Assembly: GCA_039922235.1 (NCBI GenBank)
Contig: JBDSAJ010000552.1
Location: 1 to 7,458, forward strand
Source: Umezawaea sp039922235
Lineage (GTDB): Bacteria; Actinomycetota; Actinomycetes; Mycobacteriales; Pseudonocardiaceae
Direction: 5' to 3'
DNA: 7,458 bases
The translations under genes were made by a program, and so were the position numbers. Below the pieces are notes generated by a model. The model had not been told where the DNA came from. It did no database searches and saw nothing but the letters and a program-made list of their open reading frames with translations. This document shows positions 1-6,125 of this stretch, one piece after another (the stretch's first letter is position 1; every line of letters starts with the position of its first letter).

Positions 1-154
1 ACTGCGGCCGGGTCTTGGCCAGTTGGCGTTCCAGGATGGTGATCTGGTGTCGTAGCACCAGGATCTCGACGTCCTTGTCCCGGTCGCTCATGGGGAGCAG
101 GCGTAGTAGGGCGAACGCGTTGGTCACGCTGAGGTAGGCCAGCCGAAGCAGCAT
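1..154 (-). CDS. Integrase-core (rve-type) transposase, N-terminus only, runs off window
   Basis: The minus strand from the ATG at 154-152 stays open to the window edge (51 codons). It begins MLLRLAYLSVTNAFALLRLL and continues with an acidic/basic helix and the segment EILVLRHQITILERQLAKT. A hydrophobic leader followed by 'LRHQ..(I/V)LERQ' is the usual start of actinobacterial integrase-core transposases, in which a helix-turn-helix and a DDE (rve) domain follow; those parts lie outside the window. No clear Shine-Dalgarno precedes the ATG, so the start rests on the family-like N-terminus. Nothing recognisable is encoded between this start and the palindromes at 338; the element's terminal repeat should lie in 155-337, but I cannot identify it. 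The family call is from recognition of the motif, and the IS family cannot be fixed from 51 residues. Confidence 0.6.
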   Translation of the reverse strand, partial: MLLRLAYLSVTNAFALLRLLPMSDRDKDVEILVLRHQITILERQLAKTRPQ

Positions 155-337
155 GACTGATCATCATGCCGTGCTCATCCGCAGCAGCGTGAGCACGACT
201 GCATCCGCGCACGGGTCTCTGCAGACTCTCTGCCACCTGCATGGATGAGGTTTTCGGCAAGCACACGGTCGCACTCCGCGCACTGCGCGGCAGGCTCCGC
301 AGGGCGACCAGGAAAGTTCGGTAGCCGAAGACATCGT

Positions 338-357
338 ATTTGAGCATCTGCTCAAAT
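338..357. promoter_or_regulatory. Operator-like palindrome, distal copy
   Basis: A perfect 9-bp dyad, ATTTGAGCA-TC-TGCTCAAAT. Its core TTTGAGC-N4-GCTCAAA occurs again exactly 34 bp downstream (373-390). An 18-bp core of this design is typical of operators bound by TetR-family dimers; that is family knowledge, and no TetR gene is visible in the window. It overlaps the likely -35 hexamer of the operon starting at 405. Confidence 0.65.
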
Positions 358-368
358 CCCGCTACCCT
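340..368 (+). promoter_or_regulatory. Candidate -35/-10 promoter for the SRPBCC-DUF4166 operon
   Basis: TTGAGC (340-345) and TACCCT (363-368) are separated by 17 bp, matching a vegetative sigma layout with the TAnnnT form of -10 common in actinomycetes. The -35 lies inside the distal palindrome, and the proximal palindrome covers the expected transcription start near 374-377. Binding at either site would block transcription. Assignment is by inspection only. Confidence 0.4.
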
Positions 369-396
369 CCCGTTTGAGCAATCGCTCAAACGGGAG
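367..396. promoter_or_regulatory. Operator-like palindrome, proximal copy, extended to 13-bp arms
   Basis: CTCCCGTTTGAGC (367-379) and its exact complement (384-396) flank the 4-nt spacer AATC. The inner core TTTGAGC-N4-GCTCAAA is the one at 338-357. The right arm ends in CGGGAG, which is part of the Shine-Dalgarno stretch GGGAGAGGG (392-400) for the ATG at 405, so the same bases could serve as a protein-binding site and, in RNA reading through from upstream, as a hairpin hiding the ribosome-binding site. Confidence 0.65.
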
Positions 397-404
397 AGGG
401 CCGT

Positions 405-1115
405 ATGGCACAACGACGAACGCTCTACGTGGAGACGCTGATCCAGGCCGACCTCGACGAGTTGTGGCGGCAGACCCAGGAACCGCACCTGCACCAGCGG
501 TGGGACCTCCGGTTCACCAGGATCGACTACCTGCCGAAGGCGGATCCGGCAGCGGAACAGCGCTTCCGGTACTCGGTCCGCGTCCTGCCCGGTCTGACGG
601 TGGACGGGACCGGCGTCAGCGTCGGTGAGCGCACCAAGCTCAACGGCTCGCGGACGTCAGCGCTGCGGTTCAGTTCGGCGCATCCGTTGTCCTTGATCCG
701 CTCCGGGGCCGGCTATTGGCAGTACGTGCCCACCAGCGCGGGGATCCGGTTCCTCACCGGGTACGACTACCAGCCCGGCTGGGGACGGCTGGGGCTGCTG
801 GCCGATCGTCCGTTCCGCCTCCTGATGGGGTGGGGCACGGCCTGGTCGTTCGACCGGCTTCGGCTGTGGCTCGAGCGCGGCGTACCGCCGGAGGTGTCGC
901 TTCGGCGTGCGCTGCTGGACGTGGGAACCAGGGTCGCCGCCTGCGCCGTCGTCTGGTGGGCAGCGCCGGTCGTGCTCGCCGTCGCCCTCACTCTCGCTGC
1001 CGTGCTGGCGCCGCCGTTGCCGTCCACCCCGGCCGCCAGGAGGTGCCGGCGGAATCCACCGGACCGCCGTTCGTCGGCGGCGCCATCGACCCTGTTCACC
1101 TTGGAGCACCCATGA
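405..1115 (+). CDS. SRPBCC-fold (START/polyketide-cyclase-like) protein with C-terminal membrane segment
   Basis: This 236-residue protein begins as SRPBCC ligand-binding proteins do: YVETLIQADLDELW (8-21) is the first strand and helix, and HLHQRWDLRFTRIDYLP (28-44) the usual 'W...' turn. Alternating strands follow to about residue 122, and a long helix with SFDRLRLWLERGVPPEVS at 148-165. Residues about 176-204 are strongly hydrophobic and probably span the membrane, followed by a basic, proline-rich tail. The fold binds hydrophobic ligands in a cavity; the ligand here is unknown and no catalytic residues can be assigned. The ATG is preceded by GGGAGAGGG four bases upstream. The stop overlaps the next start as ATGA, so the two proteins are translationally coupled. 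Paired palindromes upstream suggest repression by a TetR-like protein. A 355-residue alternative reading across this gene in the DUF4166 frame has no family-like sequence before 1112. Confidence 0.8.
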   Translation: MAQRRTLYVETLIQADLDELWRQTQEPHLHQRWDLRFTRIDYLPKADPAAEQRFRYSVRVLPGLTVDGTGVSVGERTKLNGSRTSALRFSSAHPLSLIRSGAGYWQYVPTSAGIRFLTGYDYQPGWGRLGLLADRPFRLLMGWGTAWSFDRLRLWLERGVPPEVSLRRALLDVGTRVAACAVVWWAAPVVLAVALTLAAVLAPPLPSTPAARRCRRNPPDRRSSAAPSTLFTLEHP

Positions 1116-1783
1116 CGTCGATCTTCCAGCGCGCCCTCGGCGGCGACTTCGACCGCCTGCATCCGCAACTGCGACGCCGGTTCGGCTTCGCCAGTGCCGA
1201 TGGCGTTGCCTGCGTCGGCACGGGCACCATGGACCGGGTGTGGCACGGCCGCGGTTTCACCCGGCCGTTCCTCTGGCTCGGAGCCAAGCGCCACATCCTC
1301 CTCCCAGGCCACGGCAGCGACATACCGTTCACCATCGAGAACTACCCCTACCGCGACCAACTCGGCCGGGAGACGGTGACCTTCGTCCGCACCTTCGCCT
1401 TCGACCAGGCCCGGCGCTGGGACGCCACGATGATCTACAGCCCCGAGCGGGGCTGCGTGGTGGACTACCTGGGCACGCACCAGCACGTCTCCGTCGACCT
1501 GCACCTGTCCGTGGACGAACGCGGTGGGCTCCTGATCCGCAGTGGGGAGCAGCGTTTCCACGAAGGTCCGCTCCACTTCCGCATCCCCAGCCTGGTGACC
1601 GGCACCGCGGAGGTCCGCGAGTCCTACGACGAGGATCTGGGCCGGTTCCGCATCAACGTCGAGGTCTCCAACCATCGGTTCGGGCCGCTCTTCGGTTATC
1701 ACGGCACCTTCACCTGCTCCTACCCCGAAGGCGATCTCGTGCCGGCCGCGGTCAGGCCGGTCCGGGAGCAAACCAGGGTCTGA
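1112..1783 (+). CDS. DUF4166 domain-containing protein
   Basis: This 223-residue protein, starting at the ATG at 1112, matches DUF4166 along nearly its whole length: MTSIFQRALGGDFDRLHPQL at the start (the family's 'LG..F..L.P.L...F'), then a G-T-G-T-M-D-R-V-W stretch near 36-44, LLPGHGSDIPFTIENYPYRD (about 68-87), and a C-terminal RFGPLFGYHGTF motif. In Bacillus a related domain is fused to the membrane protein YndJ; here it is a separate soluble protein coupled to an SRPBCC protein with a membrane anchor. A TTGGAG sequence at 1101-1106 gives a Shine-Dalgarno inside the upstream gene, and the ATGA overlap supports this start over in-frame upstream codons. The biochemical function of DUF4166 is not known to me. 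The gene ends 24 nt before the tail of a convergent gene remnant, and no terminator is visible there. Confidence 0.85.
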   Translation: MTSIFQRALGGDFDRLHPQLRRRFGFASADGVACVGTGTMDRVWHGRGFTRPFLWLGAKRHILLPGHGSDIPFTIENYPYRDQLGRETVTFVRTFAFDQARRWDATMIYSPERGCVVDYLGTHQHVSVDLHLSVDERGGLLIRSGEQRFHEGPLHFRIPSLVTGTAEVRESYDEDLGRFRINVEVSNHRFGPLFGYHGTFTCSYPEGDLVPAAVRPVREQTRV

Positions 1784-1807
1784 CAACGTCCGAGACTCGC
1801 ACCGCCC

Positions 1808-2119
1808 TCAGCGCCGGACCGTGTCGCCGACGTCGACGGTGCACGTGAAGGAGCGGGTGATGGCGGGGTTGCTCTCGGACCTGGCGGTCAGCGTGGCGGT
1901 GGTGGTGCGGGCAGCATCCGGGTCGCGCAGGACGTACACCGGGACGCTGACGGTCCGCCCGGCCGTGGCGGTGGTCAGCGCGTTGTCCAGTTGTGCGGTC
2001 CAGCCCCTGTCGCTGGACGCCACGGACAGCCGGTAGACGTCGTTGTCCAGTTTGGACGCCGCCGCGGGACTGGTGTGGCCACCGGTGTTCGTGAACACCG
2101 TCCAACTGCCCTGGAATGC
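1808..2119 (-). pseudogene. 3' remnant of a secreted Ig-like/beta-sandwich protein
   Basis: About 100 codons read well on the minus strand and end at a TGA (1810-1808): QGSWTVFTNTGG near the beginning, DNDVYRLSVASSDRGWTAQL in the middle, then a serine/threonine-rich, alternating-strand segment (TVSVPVYVLRDPDA, TTTATLTARSESNPAITRS) and a final TCTVDV strand. This resembles the terminal NEW3/Ig-like beta-sandwich domain of extracellular actinobacterial enzymes, where 'vtn tg...vyrLsv' and 'tatatsesnp' strands recur; the parent family is not identifiable. There is no credible start or signal peptide: the frame runs into the palindrome at 2121-2186 and meets a stop (2182-2180). A GTG at 2098 exists but has no supporting Shine-Dalgarno. 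I read it as the surviving 3' end of a larger gene. Confidence 0.6.
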
Positions 2120-2120
2120 T

Positions 2121-2186
2121 TGCGTAAGTTCGCAGCTGTACGTGTTCGAGCACGGACTCGTGCGCGCACAGCTGCGAAGTTACGCA
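2121..2186. repeat. 66-nt imperfect palindrome (mobile-element end or recombination scar)
   Basis: The outer arms TGCGTAAGTTCGCAGCTGT (2121-2139) and 2168-2186 are complementary over 19 positions with one mismatch. The dyad continues inward with several mismatches to CGAG (2147-2150) pairing with CTCG (2157-2160), leaving the loop CACGGA. A third, degenerate copy of the arm, CTGCGCAAATTCACG, lies at 2191-2205, and the flanking 40 bp are unusually AT-rich for the window. It sits at the point where the beta-sandwich gene loses its N-terminal part, which suggests an element boundary. It has no T-run, so a terminator is unlikely. Confidence 0.6.
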
Positions 2187-2226
2187 GTATCTGCGCAAAT
2201 TCACGGATCAAAACTAGCGAGGCCGA

Positions 2227-2519
2227 TCATTGACTACCAAGTCGACCCCAGGTGGATGAGGCCAAGGGGTGCGGTTCCCTGGTGAGCGCAGACAGCGCCG
2301 TAGCAACCTCCTCCACCGACGCCCGGACGTACGTGGTGGTGGCTCCAGCATCTCGCGCGCTGGAGTGCCCCGCGAACGCGCGCGTGCCACGGCGTAGCCG
2401 AAATTGCGTTCCACCCACGTCAACGCGTCCAGTTCCGGATCAGGGCTGGGCTCCACGGCGGTGAGGTTGCGAACCATGAAGTGCGCCACGTGCGCCTGGT
2501 GCCCCAGGTGCCAACCGGG
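2227..2519 (-). pseudogene. Unidentified C-terminal gene fragment with an internal frameshift
   Basis: Two consecutive minus-strand frames carry protein-like sequence. The first reads GWHLGHQAHVAHFMVRNLTA, then DPELDALTWVERNFGYAVAR and TPAREMLEP; the second continues with TTYVRASVEEVATALSALTR and ends PLASSTWGRLGSQ at a TGA (2229-2227). The switch falls near 2335-2347, where the minus strand has a short ACC repeat after CTGGAG, a plausible one-base slip. Codon choice is good in both halves, so the fragment was once coding. The P-G-W...Q-A-H...H pattern and all-helical character weakly recall the DinB/mycothiol-dependent isomerase fold, but the match is too loose to assert. Its 5' end is joined directly to the amine-oxidase fragment in a different frame. 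Confidence 0.45.
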
Positions 2520-3027
2520 CGGCAGGAACCCGCGTGCCGGTCGTGGACACGACCAGTTCCTCCCCATCCTGGTCGATCCCGGCCACGGCCTCGTTCAGGC
2601 GCACCGTGCCGGCGGGCAGTCCCGCGGTCAGCGCGTCGGTCAGGCTCGCGGCGCCGGTGCCGTACCGGCCCGCGGGCACGCCGATCGGGTTCCCGTTCAA
2701 GCGCACGACGCCGTCCGGCCCGTCGTAGCGCCCCGCTCCGTCGAGATACTGGCTGAACACGGCGAGCCCGTGCTCGCCGACCAGCCGCTTCACCCGCTGT
2801 TCTCCCGGCCAGAACCAGGTCGCGCCGAGGTCCAGCGCACCACCCTCGGCCGGTACCGACAACAGCCGTCCACCAGTTCGGCCGCGAGCCTCCAGGCAGA
2901 CGACATCGACACCGCGTTCGGCCAGAATCCTGGTCGCGGTCAACCCTGCGGCGCCCGCGCCGCTGACGACGATGTCGTGTCCAGCGGACTCGATCACTGT
3001 GGACGGTCCGTTTCCGAACCGGAGCAT
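2440..3027 (-). pseudogene. FAD-dependent amine oxidase, N-terminal fragment
   Basis: The first ~170 residues are a clear flavin monoamine oxidase start: VVSGAGAAGL (20-29) is the Rossmann GxGxxG that binds the FAD ADP moiety, E46 of VCLEARGRTGGRL is the acidic residue that binds the ribose, followed by the family's second motif GxxGGR (49-54, here G-R-T-G-G-R), and LDLGATWFWPGE matches the family's 'DLGatW' segment. The reading frame then passes VVSTTGTRVPAA and enters sequence that is coding in another frame, giving a ~25-residue junk tail before TGA (2442-2440). Intact members are about 400-500 residues, so the substrate domain and C-terminal FAD-binding part are missing. The ATG at 3027 is the first start after an in-frame stop, but it lacks an obvious Shine-Dalgarno. 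The product is very unlikely to be active. Confidence 0.75.
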
Positions 3028-3086
3028 GGTGTTGCGGTCATGACACCATGGTCATCGTGACCAGCGCAGGCCGGAACCCGGAACTC

Positions 3087-3127
3087 GCGCATGTGGGACA
3101 TGCCTGCCGTGCATGACCCACATGCGC
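3087..3127. repeat. 17-bp inverted repeat (one mismatch), 7-nt loop
   Basis: GCGCATGTGGGACATGC (3087-3103) pairs with 3111-3127 at 16 of 17 positions around the loop CTGCCGT. It lies between the amine-oxidase fragment and the IS66-like remnant, which diverge from it. There is no following T-run. It could be a regulator-binding dyad for the former amine-oxidase promoter, a terminator-like stem, or an element end; the sequence does not decide between these. Confidence 0.55.
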
Positions 3128-3210
3128 CCCGCCGGGGCGTCGCGGAGCTGCCGAATATCGAGCCGAAGGCCACTGCGGGGTGTCATGAGCGTACGAGACG
3201 CGGCCTGCGG

Positions 3211-3398
3211 AGAGTCGCCGCGAGCATCGATCGGCGTCCGTCGTATGACGAGCTTGCCGAGCTGGAAGCCGTGCGGGCACAGGTGACTTCGCCGCGATCC
3301 GTTCCTGCCTCGCCACTGCCGTCAAACACGGCATCGGATTCCTGCACGTCCACGCCGAACTGGTCGCGGGCCGCTCTTGGCTGCCCATCACCGCATGA
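3211..3398 (+). pseudogene. IS66-like transposase remnant with large internal deletion
   Basis: Two pieces of an IS66-type transposase are fused. The first (about 3211-3282) reads RVAASIDRRPSYDELAELEA, matching the N-terminal 'RPSYdELA.L...' helix that precedes the coiled coil of IS66 transposases. The second (about 3279-3398), in another frame, reads DFAAIRSCLATAVKHGIGFL and ends AGRSWLPITA at a TGA, matching the usual C-terminal 'fa..Rsyl.Ta.khg...l..L..l..g.pWlP'. Everything between, including the zinc-binding and DDE catalytic parts (normally several hundred residues), is gone. No start codon with a ribosome-binding site is evident. The family call is from motif recognition. Confidence 0.6.
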
Positions 3399-3452
3399 GC
3401 CGACCAGTTGCCGTCGGTGTTGGCGTCGCCGCAGGAGGATGAAGTGGAAGCG

Positions 3453-6125
3453 TCAGATCAGACCGCGCTGCCTCGCGACCACCACGGCGTCGCGGCGTTG
3501 GCTCACGCCCAGCTTGCGGTAGATGCCGCGCAGGTGCGTCTTGACCGTGTTGACGGACACGTACATCGAGCCGGCGATCTCCTCCGCCGTGCGCATGGAC
3601 GGAAGCTCCACGAGCAGGGCGCGCTCACGGGTCGTGAGGCTTTCCGGCTCGTTGCCGACCGCCGTGGGGACCGTGGTCATGACCGTCGTCGCGAAGCGGT
3701 CCAGGCGGCCGAAGCGACCTGCTCCCCTGGCCAGCAGGTCGCGGACCGGCTTGCCCGCGTTGACGAACGGTCTGAGCGCCTGACGGGGTTCGGCCACGGA
3801 CAAGGCCTTGCGCACGGCCTCGTGCGCCTGCTGCGCGTTCCCCTCCCGGTCCAGCACGGTGGCTTCGAGGAGCCACGCGTCCACGCGCGTGCAGGGCACG
3901 ACGGAGCGGACCTCGCCGCGCAGCACCGGCTCGACCACCTTGCGGGCCTGTGCGGCGCGCCCGCGGTGGGACAGGACGATGGCCTGCGCCATGGCGTTCT
4001 CGGCGGACGGGCCCAGCAGCGCCTCCAGTTGTGCCGCCATGTCTGCGGCCCACTGCGGCTCCCCCACTCGCAGCGCCATGCGCTGCGCGGTGGGCACGAC
4101 CTCGGCGGCGACGTGGGGGGCGACGTGGCCGTCGGCGAACCTCAGCCACTGCTTCCGCAGCGCCGAGACGACCGCGTGGGGGTCGTCGGCCTGGTCGAAC
4201 GCCGTGATCGCGTCGACGGCGGCGACGATCAACTCCACGGTGCGGTCCTGCCGGTCCCCCAGCACGCCCACCGCCAGTCCCGCCATGTGCCGCGCCGGAG
4301 CGTCGTCGAGGCGCCGGTGGGAGTCGGCGGCGAGCACCGCGTACAGCAGCGCGCACACCGGCCGGCGTTCCCACCCGTGTCCGGTAGCCAGTTCCAGCGC
4401 CCGTGCCGCGTACTCCGCCATGGCGATCGAGTCGCCCTGCGCTGCGGCCACCGCGGCCAGGTGGACCAGGCAGCCCAGGGCCGCGTAGTGGAACCCTTCC
4501 CGCTCGGCGGCCTCCAGGGCTTGGCCGAGTTCTTCCGCGGCGCGGTCGAGGTGGCCGCGCCACAACTCCGCCACGCCTCGCTCGGCCCATACCAGGACAT
4601 CCAGGGCGGGATCGCCGGTGCCGCCCGCCGGGATGGCCGACAGCGCGCGCAGGGCGGGCTCCAGGCGACCGTGGGAACGGGCGCGGCGCAGGCGGGTCGT
4701 GGCGTTCAGCGCCCGGATCCACTCCGATCGCACGGTGCGCGCTTTGTCGTCCACGTGTTTCAGCAACCAGTCCGCAGTGGACACGTCACCGGCTTCCAGC
4801 GCGGCCAACGCGCCGACCAGCGCCATCACGGGCTGCGCCGCCATGTGCTGGGACAGGGGTTTCAGCAGTTCGTAAAGCCTGTCCCCGTTGCCGCACAGGA
4901 TTTCCCGCACTCCGTGGGTGTCGACGAGGTCTGCGGCCAGGTCGAGCCGGTCGGCGTGCACGGCGTGCTCGATGGCGGAATCCGCCTGACCGTTGTCCCG
5001 GAACCAGAGCGCCGCGGCCTGGTGCAGGCTCGCCCGGTCGCGCGGTCGGGTGCGGTCGAGCTCATCGGACAAGTGGTCACGCAGCAACGGGTGGTAGCGG
5101 AACCAGCCCTCCGCGGTGTCCGAAGCCGACACGAGCGCGTTGGTGCGGTGCAGGTCCTGGAGCATCCGGCCTGCCTCGGGCTCCTCGGCCACGGCGGCTG
5201 CCAGGTCGCCGGACACCACGTCGCACACGCTGGTCGCCGTGAGCAAGCGGCGCACCTGCTCGCCGCGCTGGTTGAGGATCTCCTCGGTGAGGTAGTCGGC
5301 GACGGCGGGCAGGGCTCCGGAGAACGCGGCCGGCCGCACGGGTTCCGGCGAGCCGGGTGCCAGTGACAGCGCGGCCAGCCGTAACCCCGCCGTCCAGCCC
5401 TCGGTCCGGCGCAGCACGTGGTCCACGTCCTCCGGCGTGAGCCGCAGGGCGTGGCTGATGAACAGCGCCTCGGCCTCGTCACGGGTGAACGCGAGGTCGC
5501 GCTCGTCCACCACGCGCAGTCGGCCCTCCAGCCGCAGGCGCGACAGGTGCAGCGGTGGCACGTGCCGTCCGGCCAGCACCAGCCGCAACGACCTCGGCGG
5601 GTGCCGCACCAGCATCTCCAAGCCCCGCAACGCGGCGCGGTCGTGCAGCAGGTGCACGTCGTCGACCACCAGGCACACCGGTGACATCATCCGGTCCAGC
5701 GCCGCGATCACCAACGCGGGGAACTCCGGTTCGAGCGCGATCTCGGGCGGCGGCAGCTCCGGGGCGTCCTCTCGCGCGTGGATCCCGATCACCAGTGCCT
5801 CGCGCACCGCCGACCACAGGTAGGCGGGCGTGTTGTCGTGGACGTCGAGGGTCACCCAGCCGACCCCGCCGGATGACGGTTGCGCCGCGCGCCGCCTGGC
5901 CCACGCCGCGAGTGCGGTCGTCTTGCCCGCACCGGCCGGACCGGTCACCACGGTCACCGGTGGCACGGTCGACGTCGTGGAGGTGTGCTCGTCCAGCAGG
6001 CGGGACAACCGCTCCCGGTCCACCATCGGTGCCTCGCCGGGGGGCACGCGCAACTTGGGCGGCGCGATCGGGTGGCCGGGCCGCTGCCCGTCGCTGATGA
6101 CCGATCTGCAGTGCCGCTCCGACAT
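3453..6125 (-). CDS. LAL/MalT-type LuxR-family transcriptional regulator
   Basis: This 890-residue regulator has the full MalT/LAL layout. An STAND-type ATPase comes first: Walker A GPAGAGKTT at 62-70, Walker B CLVVDDVHLL at 151-160, RLVLAGR at 181-187 (sensor strand) and ERDLAFT at 208-214. A winged-helix part follows, with RTEGWTAGLRLAALSL. Residues about 330-810 are alanine-rich paired helices of TPR type, probably the ligand/inducer platform. The C-terminus is a LuxR helix-turn-helix (about 828-890): LTTRERALL, then EEIAGSMYVSVNTVKTHLRG and IYRKLGV. Length matches MalT (about 900). The ATG at 6125 is chosen because AGGAGAGG lies just upstream; the frame remains open another 36 codons to an unsupported ATG at 6233. 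In this family ATP plus an inducer drive oligomerisation and promoter activation. The target genes are not evident; no biosynthetic cluster is visible in the window. Confidence 0.92.
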   Translation of the reverse strand: MSERHCRSVISDGQRPGHPIAPPKLRVPPGEAPMVDRERLSRLLDEHTSTTSTVPPVTVVTGPAGAGKTTALAAWARRRAAQPSSGGVGWVTLDVHDNTPAYLWSAVREALVIGIHAREDAPELPPPEIALEPEFPALVIAALDRMMSPVCLVVDDVHLLHDRAALRGLEMLVRHPPRSLRLVLAGRHVPPLHLSRLRLEGRLRVVDERDLAFTRDEAEALFISHALRLTPEDVDHVLRRTEGWTAGLRLAALSLAPGSPEPVRPAAFSGALPAVADYLTEEILNQRGEQVRRLLTATSVCDVVSGDLAAAVAEEPEAGRMLQDLHRTNALVSASDTAEGWFRYHPLLRDHLSDELDRTRPRDRASLHQAAALWFRDNGQADSAIEHAVHADRLDLAADLVDTHGVREILCGNGDRLYELLKPLSQHMAAQPVMALVGALAALEAGDVSTADWLLKHVDDKARTVRSEWIRALNATTRLRRARSHGRLEPALRALSAIPAGGTGDPALDVLVWAERGVAELWRGHLDRAAEELGQALEAAEREGFHYAALGCLVHLAAVAAAQGDSIAMAEYAARALELATGHGWERRPVCALLYAVLAADSHRRLDDAPARHMAGLAVGVLGDRQDRTVELIVAAVDAITAFDQADDPHAVVSALRKQWLRFADGHVAPHVAAEVVPTAQRMALRVGEPQWAADMAAQLEALLGPSAENAMAQAIVLSHRGRAAQARKVVEPVLRGEVRSVVPCTRVDAWLLEATVLDREGNAQQAHEAVRKALSVAEPRQALRPFVNAGKPVRDLLARGAGRFGRLDRFATTVMTTVPTAVGNEPESLTTRERALLVELPSMRTAEEIAGSMYVSVNTVKTHLRGIYRKLGVSQRRDAVVVARQRGLI

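Noticed and set aside
241..324. 27-codon plus-strand open frame starting ATGGATGAGG
   Set aside because: It has no Shine-Dalgarno and no similarity I recognise; its basic composition is expected by chance here.
155..337. Possible remnant of a TetR gene divergent from the operon
   Set aside because: I read all minus-strand frames and the plus-strand ones and found no TetR helix-turn-helix pattern; one minus frame with a few cysteines was not convincing.
716..1111. 5' extension of the DUF4166 frame
   Set aside because: The added residues are low-complexity and arginine/alanine-rich, overlap the SRPBCC gene, and lie before a well-supported ATGA-coupled start.
767..1786. 339-codon minus-strand open frame over the SRPBCC-DUF4166 operon
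   Set aside because: It is an antisense shadow of two genes that have recognisable folds and Shine-Dalgarno sites; the translation shows no motif.
2121..2186. Integron attC site
   Set aside because: The arms do not end in the RYYYAAC/GTTRRRY core-site pair, and no integrase of that type is present.
1975..2233. Arginine-rich 78- and 80-codon frames on opposite strands across the palindrome
   Set aside because: Their similar sequences arise because the palindrome is read from both sides; neither has a ribosome-binding site or a family match.
3408..5366. 652-codon plus-strand open frame
   Set aside because: It is antisense to the LAL regulator. Its translation is rich in histidine, arginine, glycine and glutamine with no domain, as expected opposite a high-GC gene with strong third-position bias.
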